From Strigops habroptila (lineage: Eukaryota > Chordata > Aves > Psittaciformes > Psittacidae), in the NCBI RefSeq assembly GCF_004027225.2, contig NC_044279.2, forward strand, positions 48,880,744 to 48,944,743: a DNA stretch of 64,000 bases, read 5' to 3'. Position 1 is the stretch's first letter. The number at the start of each line of letters is the position of its first letter. Below, one piece after another: positions 23,509 through 37,504 of this stretch. Below the pieces are notes generated by a model. The model worked only from the letters and a program-made list of their open reading frames with translations, ran no database searches and was not told where the DNA came from. The position numbers and the translations under genes are program-made.

Positions 23509-26429
23509 CTTGGAAGCAAATCACCTTCTTTCTAGTTACGGCTGTACTGTTGGAAGATGTGGCACCACCAGCTGGAATCCATCCATGTGCAAGTGCAGCA
23601 ACCACATCAAACAGCAGCTTTTAGCAAGAGTGCAACCACTTTCAAATTTTAAGGCAATTAAAAAATACACAGTTGTCTCTTGGAAGATTTTCCACCCCAG
23701 AAGATAATTCCACACCCAAAAAAGATTGTTATTACGAAACGCTTAAAGACAAATAAATCCAACAGAATGTTCATTTTTCACAGTTATTAAATATTTAGCT
23801 TTTGGTTTGGTTTGGCTTTTTTTCCCACATAAGCAAGTTTTCAGTACTTTAAGAAATCTTCTTTGATAGTAGTTTGGTAAGCCAGAGTTCCTTAGAAATA
23901 GATAATAATGCTTATTCTCTCTCTGTACTGTGTGCTTAAAGGCAATTCAAGAATATGAACCTGCTCCAGAAAACTGGACGCTGGCGAAACCCCCGGAGGA
24001 GTGATTCCAGAGGAAAGCTGCACATGGATGCCTCCCTCCCAAGAACGTTTTACAGCTGCACTCCTGCCTACGCCGCTGATCATAATTCCTTCTTCACAAA
24101 GACAGAGTTTGTCCCTCTAGCAACTGAACCTTCCTGGTGGGAAGGACAAGATAGTTCCATGTCCCAGCAGCAGACTCTTGACTTTTCCTGTCTTCGACAA
24201 AGCACATATCCACATCCACAGCCAGTTCATTCCTCTCCTGTTTGAGTTTCCTATGAAGGACTGCATTTAGGGTTTTTTCATGTATTTCTCAAGACACTCC
24301 GGGAACATGTGCCTTGTTTACTCAGCAGTACCTCACCACAGTCTTAGACTATGTCAGCCAGCCTTTTAATTTGGGTTAATTCAGTTTCTTTTTCTCTCTT
24401 TGCACCTTTTTCCATAAATAGCTATGTTTTAGGCCACCGGGATACCATCAGCTCTCACTTGCCAGCAGATGATGTCACCTTGATGTACATCTGTAGTCCC
24501 CTGTTTTTACAAGAGGTCAGTTCCTCTGGCTCTCTGGACAGACTGCATGTGTTGTGAGGAGCAATATAAAACCTAGCTCAATATATTTGGTTTCCTTTCG
24601 ACAGTTATAGTTCCTGAAATTGAATTACTTTGTATCAGTTCTGCCAGTTCCTTTTAATCTCCACATTTGTCTTGGGGCAATTTTTCTGCCTGCAACACAT
24701 CCAAGTTTACAATTTTCTACTAATGTCATTGACATGCCCTTCCCTTTCCAGTTCATTAATAAAGTTGTTAAAAACCTTTTGGTGGCCTTCAATATGGTTC
24801 ACTACATGTGGTTGCTTCCATGACTCAGGGGGACTACTAGCAAGTCCGGAGCATCTCCAGTGTTTCTGGAATATCTCTGTATCTCCATAGTTTAAGTCCC
24901 ACACAAGACAGGCTGCTTAGTAGACAGAAATAATAGAATAACACAGTTTTAGACCACTGCATGTGAATTCAACCCTTCCTACTTCCCTCCCTTCTGAAAC
25001 AGAAGATGCCTCTTTGTGATTTTACATCCCTGCAATACTTCAGCAATAGCCATGAGCCTTCCCTGACCACAACACTGGAGTACTTTGAGAGCTGTGACTC
25101 AGAAAGTCCTCATTCTTATTTCCAAAGCGACGAGCTATGGGAACAGCACACTGTGATGACTCTATTTATTTATTTACTTATGGCCTCAATTGTTTTTTAC
25201 TTTCTTTGCTGTCAAATTAGATCTTGCTGGCCTTTGCTTTAGAGCGACTGACAGATGGCAATTTTTGGCAGTAGTGCCGAAAATTACTTCTCTCATAGAA
25301 GCTGTTTTTTGTTTCTGCATTAAAATTGTAGAAAACTCATTAAATTTTCATTGTCTACCGGGCAGACTTTATAAATCAATTGTTTTGCTCTTTCTAACTC
25401 TAATGATTAAACTTGAAAACATCAGCTGAAGGACATGCAGTCCAAGGTTTCAGTTTGCATAGATAATTGCCGTTGATACCACACAAGATATAGGTAGCAA
25501 AGGTGAAATTTGTGACCTCCTTTAAGATTCTCCGTATCTTGCTCCCACCCATTAGAAGCAAGGGCATCTCTTGCCTGTAGAGACCAATCTACTCCACATT
25601 GCTCTTGTTGGGTGCTGTGAGTGAAGAACTCTCCTTTGCGAGTATCACTCTTCAAGCTGGAGGTAAGGTAACAACATTCCATGACAGCCAGAAAAAAAGG
25701 CTCTTCATGGATAGCCCTCCACACACTCTCCTGCTGAACCAGCCTGAGGAACTTCTAGTTGGTGGTTCTCATAGGCCAGTTACACACCAAGAACATTTCT
25801 GCTGTACTCAGGAGCGCCCTGTCTACCATTCAAGCGACACGGGAGTGGGGAGGATCTCATCCAACTGGGCCAAAAATCACAGGGTAGTTCAGTGCACCTG
25901 GATTTTAAAAGGCAACCTGCAGAGAACAGTGAAAAGCAATATTAACCGTCTTCCTGGTTCTTTTCTTAATTTCCCTTCTGAGGCTGATATCTTGATCATG
26001 ATATCCTGCTGAAGCCAAAGGAGGAAGAGACACAGCACTGCAGAAATCAGAGCCAGGACCTCAGAACCGAGCTGCTGCCTCGAGGGCGGACAGTTGTGTG
26101 CATGCCTAAAGGAGGGCAGCCTCCCATCCCTCTGAGCAGCTGTGGATTCATTGTAGTATCATACGACCCCCTGCTGGCCTCATTTTTCTCCTCAGCACTT
26201 CTTGTGCTGCCAATTTTCCTGTTTTTTTTTCCCCTTGGGATTCCTCACAGAGCCACCCTCTGCAGGCACTCCTTTATGAGGATGAAAGTAACTTTTCTGG
26301 GAGGGGATGGCCTCAAAAGTCCCAACCAGTGTTGCCCAGCATCGTCCCACTCCCTCTGTGGCAGTGGTGGCCATCCCTGGCAGGAACTGACCGTATCTCA
26401 GGCTAATGAGTTGTTAGAAACCCGTCCCC

Positions 26430-26870
26430 ATCCCTCGCCTCCCGGGCAGGTTATTATTATGAGGGCTGTCAGTGGCGGGTGAGGATGGGGCAAGCAATCC
26501 ATTTCTGCAGTCAGCGGGGAGCTGTGAATCTGTTCACAGGGGATCAGCGGGGTGCTGTGGGAACTGGCCTGCCCTGCAAGCGTCCACCAAGGGCTACCAT
26601 TCAAGACAGCGCTGCGGATTCATGGCGAGCGCAGCGAGTTTGCCTCTAATGTATGCCCTAATGAGTCAGTGGAGGGCGTTCTGCCTGCCTGAATGTCTTT
26701 AGTGTGGCAAAGCGAAGTGGACATTCCCATACAATAGTGGGCTTAAATTCAGCTTCTCACCGATGCCTAATTCATGGGCGGAACGGCTTTTGTAATACCT
26801 ATAGCAGGGAAGTACAGTAGATCATTTCATCAAGTAATTAGAGTTGACAATCTCATATCTATCCATACCT
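26430..26870. promoter_or_regulatory. Candidate conserved non-coding element (composition only)
   Basis: This patch retains many CG dinucleotides in an otherwise CpG-poor region. It contains an AP-1 type TGAGTCA (26,662-26,668) and homeodomain-like TAAT cores such as AAGTAATTAGAG near 26,835. It has no repeat character and no convincing open frame. These are features often seen in ancient enhancers, but no conservation was measured. Confidence 0.3.
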
Positions 26871-28429
26871 CAGAGCCATTTGCATGCATTTAGAAAGGGA
26901 AGCATTTCATCTTCCCTCATGTGGTCAGCCACCAAGGAGGGAAAAATATACATTTGGGCTTGCACTTTAGACAGTCACAGCTTTGCAACAGAAACTAATA
27001 TAACTTGGCAGTGTCTTTTTCACTTCCTGAATGGCAGGTAGAGCATTAAGTGTTATCTTTCTTACCTCCATTCTCCACCTTTTAGATGATGTTTCCTTCT
27101 CTGCACCCATGGTTTGGTATCTCTGCAGGACACCCACTTCATGTTTGTTGGGTGTCCCACAGTGTAAAGCATCCATCTTGCATAAGTCTTCTAGGTGCCA
27201 TCATAACATCAATAAAATAATGGGGTGATGGTCAGGATAATATAAAATGTCCCTGGTTTGCAAATGGGAGTTTTACCATTTGCGGAAGGCCACTTGCTGG
27301 ACCAGTAGCAGGGGTAAGTCCGGTGCCTGACCCCATGCCTATAATGACAAAGTGCATCAAAGCTGTCATTTGTTTTAGTCTTTTGGGGCATAGCATGAAC
27401 TTCTGCTATTATCCACTGGCCAGTTCAGGTACAGAAGCTGCCTTTGAGTATATACACAGATAGTATCAATTCTTCCAATTTAATTAGGCACATAACACCT
27501 GAGAAACAAAACTTCCCAAATCATCTGCAGAAACCAAACAGACACTTTGGAGTGTTGTGCCAGTTAAAAATGGATGTTCCCCTTTTTCTGGTAGACCATT
27601 TTGTCCTCAAAAACATCAGCCACAGAACTAAGTCTTATTCCTACCTATGAAAGTCTTTGGGAAGAATTAACCATGGTTTGAGCTAACCTGGTGGATTTTA
27701 ATTTTTTCTTTTTAAATAAAGGCTTGGTTTTGTCCATTACTCATGCTAAAATCTCCAGGCTTTCTCAGTGCAACCCTCAACTCCATTAACAGTCTATGAT
27801 GAAAACATATAACTAAATTAATGGCTTCTTCCATTCACTAAATGTTTATTCCACATGGGATCTGAAATGTAGACTATGGTAAAATTGCCTGGTTTGTACT
27901 TTATGCTAGGACTGAAGGAGACTGTACCACCACTTGGATGAAGACAAATGAACTTTATGCACTGATCCTAGCGACTCAGAGGCAATTTAGTTGTTCTTGA
28001 TCTGACATGGAAATTTTCATGCTGTAGAGCTAGGAAACAGTATAAAGCTGCCCAACAAATGGAATAAAGATGAGATAAATCACCACAATTTTTTTTTCCC
28101 TAAATACGTTCATTGAGGGTATTACTTTGCTTAGGATGAAAAGCTTTACTATATTTTTGCTCTTAAAAAACAACGATCCACTGGGAGTGTGGGAAATATG
28201 TTTTAAAACCCCGGTAAATGGAGCACACGTCAGTAAAGACAGCTCAATTTCGTTACGGTGGTGTGATCACAAAAACATTTTCTACCATGCAACTTTTAAT
28301 TAGTCTCGCAAAAAATTATTCTGCTTCACTTATACAGAGTACAGTACATGGCTACATAAATGCATAAGGAATGAAATAAATATGCTTTGTTCAAATGTGG
28401 TGACCTTTGGGAGACAAAGATGATAAGAG

Positions 28430-29050
28430 AATGAAGTTTCTTTCTGTTTCCCCTTGTATTTATGATGCGGCAAGTCAATGTTCCCTCATGAAATACAGTA
28501 ATTACGATAAAAAATAAACTGAAATGAACTTCTTCACTTCACACTTCAACAATCTTCCAGCCATACAAACGCATTCATGCATGTATGGCTGTCATTTCCA
28601 ATCCAGACAATTTTTGATAAGCTTTAGCTATTCTGAGGTGCTGCCAGTTTGAGTGACAACCTTGATACCTGCAACTAAACGGTTAATCAGTTCACCATTG
28701 TGAATGTAATCATTGCTCTCAGACGCAGAGGCATCACACATTTTTTCTGATGTCTGAAATAAAATGCTTGTTAGTAAATAATACAGAGTATATATATGCA
28801 TAAATATATATTAATATGCATGGTATTGTCTGCACTGTTCTGTGGTATCACATGTATTTATATGTATATATTTATGATCATTAAACAAGCGAAAATATGG
28901 AAAGTAAAATATATTTTTAAATTATATAAAATGGATTTGCCTCTGCTGTAAATAAAAAATTATAATAATATTAACCATTGCTTTTCATTACAACAACATT
29001 TTAATTATACGATTCATGTCTGAGTCATATGTGCTCTATGACTTTTTAGT
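28430..29050. promoter_or_regulatory. Candidate A+T-rich non-coding element
   Basis: An A+T-rich, non-repetitive patch that keeps isolated CG dinucleotides (GATGCGGCAAG, AATTACGATAA, AAACGGTTAATC). It includes a perfect 9-base inverted repeat, AGCCATACA / TGTATGGCT, at 28,559-28,567 and 28,582-28,590. It runs into a TATATA-rich tail at 28,785-28,960. The look is that of a vertebrate developmental CNE, but this is judged from composition only. Confidence 0.25.
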
Positions 29051-31927
29051 ATAATTCAGCATCCAGTTCCCATGGTACTCTGGGGCATTCTGCCCTTGAA
29101 AGCACAGTCATTACTTCCATCCTGCTGCTATTTAAACACACTTGGAGATGATGTGTGCTTCCAAATGTGAATAAAGCAAAACCAGTGAAGACAAAGGTTA
29201 TGCAGGCAAAGGGTATTTCCCTCATTTGCTAAAGACATTACAGCTCTGATCAATGTGCTTAGCTTGCACCTTTTAGCCCATTATCTGAGGCTGGAGTCAA
29301 CTTGGCAACACCAAAATGGTTGTATTTTACATTTATATAAGCTATTATATACTCATGTATTTGCTCAGCATCAGAAACACTGGTATGCAGTATTTTCCAT
29401 CTATACTGAGTTTACTGATGTTGACTACTCAGGGGAAAAAAAATCCAATTTCATGCAAATGAACTTCCTATTTTCAGTATAAACCCCCTGAAATTCTGCC
29501 AAGTTTAGCACTGCAAGTAATGGACCCACAAAGAAAACATATAGTATGGATAGTGTATTAGAAGAATGAAGTTCAGTTATAACCTCAAAGATAACTCGCA
29601 AAATACAGGTTCTTGTCTGGTAAGTGTAGCTCCCCAGACACCACAAAAAGTAGAGCCACAAGGTCATTGTCAGCATGGCTTGTGGGAAGTCCCTTCACAG
29701 GCCTAAATTCAGCTAATTATTAGCTGGTGAACAAGTACCATGGCAGTCAGGTTTCCAGCCACTACTATCTTCTGGATGGGTAAAGTTTCTGCCAGGGTCT
29801 TCTGGTGGGACCTGGTGTTCCAGCGCTGGGACAGAAGCACTGTCACCCGCCGCCATGACCATGCTTCTCCTTGGACAGCCCAGTTCAGAGTAGCACAGGA
29901 ATTGCCATTCACTTGGCTCTATCATGAATTATCAACTACTTAATGTAAAGTCATACCTCCATTAAAATTCTTGGGGTTTCAACATGATAGTGCTGCGAAT
30001 TAAACTTTAACAAGACTGTTTAGCTGTAAGTTTGATGTCTGTTGTTAAATAAATCTTTAATTGTATCATTTAATCCTCTAGATCTTCTTTCCCAGAGATA
30101 AAAAATGATTAAGAGCTTCTTTTTGAGCATTTAAAGCAAGCACCCACAAAACCACAGATGAGCTGAAGTGTTTTATGTCCAATTCACAGAAGCATGTAAA
30201 TCCATAAAGTGTCACAGGTATGAACTAGCCCCTTTCCCCTTCTGATTACATATCTTTTACAATCTGTCAGAACAAGTAGTCACTTGCCTCATGCAAAGCA
30301 TCATATCAGTTCATTGCAACCTACAACTGATCAAACAACCTTAAGGATAATCTTAGAAATGCAACATTTGCCAGAAAACACTCAACACTGTGCACTGATA
30401 TGCAAAATATTTGTTTATTGTGTAACAAAAAAAGGTACAATAGTTTTGTATCTAAGCTAGTGTTTATCATATAAAATCCATATTAAACACATCTGTTTAT
30501 TAAGTGAAGTTGGCAGTGCTATTATTAATGTTTCACTGTTTTCCATTCTAATCCCCTCTTTCTTAGTGGCTTATAACTTTGGCAGCCTTTAACTGGTTGT
30601 ATAAACATTTACAGGAGGCAGTTCTCTAGAAAAGCTTTCCTGGAAACAGGAAATATCTGCACCAAGCTGATATTTTTCAAGAAAATTTCAGCCAAGAAGG
30701 TCATTTCCAAGAATGGTGCTTGGGGAAAAAATAGGTTCCTTTTTTCTTATTAAAAAACCCCCCAACAAAACAAACCACAAATTAAAACATGTTTCTTCTG
30801 GAAAAATGGTAACGAGCTTTGGAGCAAAGACTCAAGTATTGCAATAAATGGTCTTTGTTAAGACCACTTGCTATGCTTGTGAAATGTGGCCATACTTTCG
30901 CCCTTGAACATAGCCTGATCCTCCAAATCATCACAGTTTGCATGTGCTGGTTGCAGCGAGCCAGCTCAGACACCAGAGTATGTTCATTGGCAGAGAAGCA
31001 GGCTTTTTTCGATTGTTTTTATTACCCAAACTAGCCTAAGTATCTCTATCCTGCCTTGCAGTAAACAATACAGTCAGGGCCTGACCTCTTCACTCGCCTG
31101 GTCAGCACCTACCCTTGCAAGTGTCTTTGTTGCTACATTCCTGGGCAGAAGAACCTGGGCAGCTCCTCTATTGACCATCTCTAGGTCCTATTAAAAGAAC
31201 ACACTCCACTTACCTACTTGGCCTTTCTCATTACCTGTGGTGTAAATTGCCACAGAGAAAACACTGCTCTGGAGAAGGAAGGCACCAAATTGATGTAATG
31301 CCCCTGAGACCATGCTGCGTTGCTGAGGCCACCCATGCCAAGCGTAGACAGCAACAGTGGCTGCTATAAAAGACAGAAAGAACAGAAAAGGACACAAAGG
31401 CAGCAGTGTGGCAGTGGGGCCACCTCACTGGGGCATGCAAGGAGCATCAGGAGCACTGAAATTTCTTGCTGTGGCTCTCCAGGCTCTTGGTGCCCAAGCA
31501 GGGAACTCCAGGGCACATCAGCCTCAGAAACACCTGATGGGCAAAGAAAAGCCAGCTTCCACCCTGTGTGCACTTTGGAAAATAAAAGGAGCAGTTGTAT
31601 AAGTGATTTAACAGACTACTCAGCAAAACAAAAGCAGAAATGTCAAACTAAATGACAGCCTAAGTGTTACACAAAGCACTCCTGACAAGGGAACACCAGC
31701 ATGTCAATGGCCTCCTGGCTAGAAATCAATCAGGTAGAGGTGGTCCCTACAAGTGCTGTTGTTGTTGACACAAGGCAGTGGAAACTTTTCTGTCCAAAAC
31801 TCCAGTTTACTGAACTCTTAAAGCATTTTGAAGAAATGCATTTCTGTGGTGACACACTGCACCCAGCACATAGAACTGGGCATGGCTCCAAGAAGCATGA
31901 AAGTCAGGGCACCGGTAATTTGGGGGC

Positions 31928-31981
31928 GGTTGGCATAAGTGTAAACAGCTTGTGTACAGATGGTTGGCCAGTGTAAACAGC
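31928..31981. repeat. Tandem duplication carrying two forkhead-like sites
   Basis: GGTTGGC recurs at 31,928 and 31,962, each followed by AGTGTAAACAGCT, so a unit of about 34 bases is present as one full and one partial copy. GTAAACA, the forkhead core, falls at 31,941-31,947 and 31,973-31,979. Confidence 0.7.
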
Positions 31982-34900
31982 TATAGCCATGCTCTATCAC
32001 CTGGATTAGCACCAGATGACGTGTGTTGAACCATGGGATTTTGAGTTATTTTCACCCCAAGCATGCTGCAGTCTTTTGCACTGTCTGCTTTGGGCATCTG
32101 GTCCTAACTCACTGACCATCCTCACCATTAATTCCTGGTCCCTGTAATCCTTTCTGTCTCAGGTAGGCTAAGCCTATGGGGTTTGTGGGGTCTGAGAAAA
32201 GCTTGCCCACCTACACAAGCTTGGGGTCCTGCCTGTTCAAGTCAGGCAATGGGGTGCTCCAGAGTTCTGGTAGCTGACCAGAAACTGGCTGCATGAAGGC
32301 TTCTCCTCCTTTCTGCTCCACAGGGAAGGTTGTACACTTACGTTTGACATCAGGGCACACCCTCACCACTCCCTAGCCCTGGAGAGGCCCTCACAGAAGG
32401 AGCACCAGTTCAGCGGAGAGGCTCACTGGTCCTAGGTGCAGGGTAGTGATCACTGCCTCCCTGCTGAGATGTGGGCCCTGGGCTCAGGTTCAAGTCAAAC
32501 ATGAAGCACAGACATCGTCTCTGGAACATTTTCAGGGCACAGGGGGTTGGGGTTTTTTTCTGTCTGCAGATCCTTCCTGGAAATGAGACTTTCTGGCCCA
32601 GCTGCCCCAGGACCAGCTCTGGCTCTCCTGGGAGAGGTGCAAACAGTGAACAGACTTTGCAGAGGCTCCAACCCCATATCACTCTTCTCTTATCTATCAC
32701 AAGAATAGATGTATCCGGCCAAAAATTACTAAAACCACAGCACATTAAAGCCTCAGGGTTTAATGGGGAGAGTTCAGCATATATTTGTCCCTACAGCTGC
32801 CAGTCAGCCTTAATGACTCACAGGTGTCTTTGGGACCCAGGCTCCCATTTCTCTGCCTCATCTCTTCAGAATATTGCTTGGGCTCTGATAGAGTTTTCTA
32901 GGAATTTCAGAAGTCCTGGATTTAGCTCCTTGTCTTAATCCAGCAGCATTTCTCTCTCTTACTTTCTCCCCTCCAGCTAGTTGCCTTCTGCTCTTTGAAA
33001 CAGTGTGGGAACCTCTTGTACAACACCTAGTCTCTCTTGACCAGCGATCCCCCTTCCAACTGCCCTGTTGCCTAACCTCTTCTTCCTCTTCTCTTCTCCT
33101 GCAAGATTCACTGTTAAAAACTGTTTTCCTGTTTGTCAGGGTAACTGTTTGCCCAAGAGGACTTCAGAATGACTGAAGGACCATTCAGGTTTAGAAACTA
33201 TTGTTAGGTTTGTACCACCACCACTGGCATTTCAGCCATGGATGAAGGTAAAAGGATGAGAGAAGCAGCAGACGAGCTCCTCTTCAAATACAGATTGCAC
33301 CTAACACAGAGAGCCTCCAACACCAGCCAGACTTTCTGAGCTCTGCTCAGATTTCACAAAACACCAACTCTTGAACCACTTCTGTGATTTGAAGCCAGCT
33401 ATTAGTTTCCATTAAGATGTTTGTGTGAAAGCACAGTTTCCAGATTCCTTCTGCACAATGCATGATTCCCCCCTTCCTTTTTGACACACACAAGAATGCC
33501 ACTTTATTATTGATACAGATCACATTGTTTTCCTCAGCACATAATTTCAATTCCAATTCATTAATGTCAAAACATAAAAGAATCAACAGCACATAAAGCA
33601 ACAGAAGTTTGCCAAACCCAGAAGATAACAGCTGACAATTAAGGAAGTCCCATTATTTCTTGGCAAAGGATCCTGTGTTTTCAGAGGCACATTCTTAAAG
33701 GGCCTCTCTTTAGTGTAGCTGCATAATTTGCATGAATACTATTTGCACAAATAAAGGTTTTCAATATGCATAAAAGGAGGCTTTAATGTTCCCGTCATTT
33801 CTGTACAATACCCATCCCATGCCCCTTTTCCCTGGCACAGCCCAGCCTGGTGACAGGTTCACAGCAGAGCCACTTGGCAAACCTCAGAGGGTCACAAAAA
33901 ATTGTTGTGACTCCATCGAGATCTGGGCTTTTGTTAGCATATACTTGCTACGCCCCCCCCATTTCATTTCATACTGACATCACTCTGCAGGTAAAAGGCA
34001 CTTTGTTGACCTGAAACTGCACACAAATCCTCTACCCAAGAAGAAACGCTCTGTTTCCATCTTCACAGGCTCACCTCCACCTCCTGCCCTGGGAGTCCCT
34101 CAAAGCACGGTCTCTGCTCGCTGGGCAAGTCCAACCCAAACAGACTTTTGCAATTGCTTGTGTTTCCTCACATTAGTACACCAGCCACTGCTGGGCTTGC
34201 CAACAGCAAGTCTCTTGTCTTTTTTTTTCACTTACAAAAAATCTGTATTTCTTACTGAAGAGTTTTAGACATAATTGTCAGATACTTTCTACAGAAAATT
34301 TGTGGGCAAGAGCAAAGTTTTCCATTACAGTATTATTTATAATGGCAAATCTTCCACTAAGCCTGTTGCTGAAGGAAAAATAAATTCATTTCATAGCAAG
34401 ATTTGGCCTGAGTCCTAGATCCTCTTCACATTTTAGCAGCATTGCTACAGCAGCAAAACTCTACAAGGGTGCACACAGCCTCAAAATCCTTCTAGGTCCA
34501 TGAGAGTCATAACCACTGCATCCCCAAGTAGAATTGAGGGCTCCTCAGAAATCAGCTCCTGACCTGCACAAGGCTACTTAGCAGCTGTCTAGCTTAGACC
34601 GAGGCATCATACCTCCTAGTATTTTCAAGAACCAGATGCTGTGGTCTGGGAGTCTGTCAGGAGGGAAGGAAGGAGGGTGGTACCTCTTCACCTGGGACAG
34701 GCTTCTATGGCAAGAGCAGCAAACAGGTTCTTACACAGTTTTGTCAATTACGAACCCAATAGAATCAGCAGCTGAGGTTCATCCGCCCCATAGCAGGACT
34801 AACTCCATGCTGCTACACTGGATTTATTTTGATGCAAACCTGTCCTTTAGGGTACTGTCTCCTGGTGGGGCTTCCTTTTTGTTAACTCAGCTCTTCCCAC

Positions 34901-35522
34901 TCATAACTCAGGTCTGTGCTTTCACGGCTGTTTTAAGTTCTCTCATTGCAATCGGTGTCTATCAGTGTTTTCAGTGTGATGGCAAAATTGCTGCTGCTAC
35001 TACTCCAGTGGTGATGAACTGCGTGGTACTGGAAATAACTTGCTTTAAGTGAGAGAACAGTGTACCAGAGCAAAACCCCATTCACACTGGCATAATGCTA
35101 GGAAAAGGCACAGGGTGGTCACTAAACCTGCAGCCCAGAAGCTGGAACATGGGGCAGCCCTGAAAGTTTCCTTAATAAATGGCAGGCAGAAGGGGATTAT
35201 TGCAGGGAGTTCCTGTCTCAGCAAACTCAGTTCAATCAAGCAGTATTCCTGGGCAGCTCAGCTTTCTGTCAGCAATGTGAGGGTACAGAGGCTAGTCGTC
35301 TCTGCCTGGCATTATGGTGACATGGCATGTTAATCATGTCAGTGAGCATTTGCACTTAACACAGATAACGCCATCTAATGAGTCCCTCCACCAGAAACGC
35401 TGCTGCAGTCGGATGTCCAGCTGCTTAGTGTGTTTCCTTAGGAACACAGTGTAGGCAGTTGTGCTAAATTCCCACCGCTGAGCTGTAAGAGAAAAGCCTA
35501 TCCAACCACGCAAGATCTAAGA

Positions 35523-35540
35523 TCATAGATTAATCTATGA
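35523..35540. other. Perfect 18-base palindrome
   Basis: TCATAGATTAATCTATGA is its own reverse complement, with TTAA at the centre and ATTA/TAAT cores on both arms. It is a possible homodimeric homeodomain binding site; the flanks do not extend the symmetry. Confidence 0.85.
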
Positions 35541-37119
35541 CAAAAACTCTTTCCTGTTCATTTCCTGTTGAGCAGCAGCCTAAATACTCTGACCCAAAGG
35601 CAGAAAAGAATGCAAACGATTACTTCCCCTATTACATGGGGAAATGCAAAGAGGACAAAAGGTGAACTTCACCCCTGTGCTGAAGGTCAGGAGAAGACCC
35701 ATGTAAAATAGTCTCTGAGTCAGAATGATTCAGTCAACAAGGTAAACAGCAAATTCCTCACATGGGAAAAAAAAGCCAAAGCTATTTTGTTTCCTGATTA
35801 ACCAAGTTATCCAGTTAACCACATCAGATGTAGTCACGCATTCTGTGCTTTCAGTGCTCCTTCCTACCCTACCGCCACACAAAGTTGCTGCAGACCCATT
35901 CTACAGCTGATGAGGTTACCGATGCGTGAATGCTGCACTGATTGTGAAACTAGGAGTCAAGTGCTCCTGCTCTTCAACTTCTATGCTGATATCTATGACC
36001 CTGGAAAATTATTCTGGTTTTTGATAACTTGATAACAACAGGGCTGCAATATTTACTCATCTGTCAGAGGGACAGAGTGTATTAAAAACAGAATGTGATT
36101 GCTCTGTATTTCTTTGTACACAAAAAGTTTTCTCAACATGAGTAGGAGACACTGTGATCAAAACTGCTTCAATATTTAAATGTAGGAAGTGCTGTTTACA
36201 GATACCACACCAAACCTGTTATATTGCTATTCACAGATATACATATCCATCCTTGTCAGTTGTCAGAAAAGCGCAAAAATTACTCCCACGGTATGATTTT
36301 ATCCAAGACACTCTAAGCTCTTTGTGTTCTGTCATATTATACATGTTATTACTTGAAATCAGCTATTCTTTACTCCAAGTGGCATGAAATTTTTTTTATA
36401 TATACACCATTTCCCACCGTGTTCATGCTTTTCCTATATCGTCTCCACAGATTTCCATACAGAAATCTTGTAACTCAGTTACTCTTTCAGCTGGCCCATA
36501 ATGAGTCTCGCTACCAGAAAGACTATTAGCATAATTTTGATGTTGTCACTCACCCAATACACCCTAAAAGAAAACCACATGATTATGGAAACAAGTATCT
36601 GAGTGCACTTCTCATAAATGCTAGTTAAAAAATAATTACAATTCCAACTCTTATTCACTTCTACCCAACCATAAAGGCATCGCAACCACTGTGCCTGAGG
36701 ACAGCTGGATCTGGACAAGATAGGTTGTTGAGTCAACAGCAATAAACACTCATATTTAAGCAGGTGATGATGGTTTTGCTTTCAACACCAGGGCACTAGG
36801 CTGACCTTTGGTACGTAAAGCATGCAAAAAATGTAATAGTTCTGTTACATAAAGGTTAGTTCCTGAAGGTATGTTTTCCACATTCAGCATCCAATACACT
36901 AAAACCAAAGAGAATATAAATAAACATTGTGACATTTGATAACTTTAGACAGGGAGTAGTAGAAGACATTAGCATAGACATGACAAGTTAGTAAACAGTA
37001 CAAATGTTGGTTCAACACATTTGCTTGTCAAAGGTGAAGAGCCACAAATCAAAGCTAGAGCAGGACTCGTGTTTCCAGAGTTCCTGGAAAGGAACTTTTC
37101 CTGAGAACAGCATGCAGTG

Positions 37120-37495
37120 ATCATAGAATCATAGAATGGTTTGAGTTGGAAAGGACCTTAAGACCATCCAGTTCCAACCTGCCTGCCATGGGCAGGGACA
37201 CCTCGCACTAAAACGTGCCCCCAAGACTCCATCCAACCTGGCCTTGAACACTGCCAGGGATGGAGCATTCACAACTTCCTTGTGCAACCTGTTCCAGTGC
37301 CTCACCACCCTCGCAGTGAAGAACTTCTTCCTTATATCTAACCTGAACTTCCTCTGTTTAAGTTTGAACCCATCACCCCTTGTACTATCACTGCAGTCCC
37401 TGATGAAGAGTCCCTGCCCAGCATCTTTGTGGGCTCCCTTCAGATACGGGAAGGCTGCTATGAGGCCTGCACACAGCCTTCTCTTCTCCAGGCTG
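37120..37495 (-). mobile_element. CR1 LINE fragment, minus arm of an inverted pair
   Basis: Starts with ATAGAATCATAGAATGG and continues through the CR1 3' region in reverse (TTCCAACCTGCCTGCC, GCCTGGCCTTGAACACTGCC, AGTGAAGAACTTCTTCC) to CTTCTCCAGGCTGAA. It reaches further 5' than its partner. It abuts an oppositely oriented CR1 copy with only about ten bases between them. Confidence 0.95.
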
Positions 37496-37504
37496 AAAAA
37501 GAGG

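Larger units (their letters stand above)
23509..37119. other. Intergenic, no gene recognised; CNE-like patches
   Basis: No coding exon was recognised in this 13.6 kb. Two patches stand out and are described separately (26,430-26,870 and 28,430-29,050). Other small structures are a duplicated GTAAACA-bearing unit near 31,928 and an 18-base palindrome at 35,523. The rest appears to be unique sequence without obvious repeats. Confidence 0.45.
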
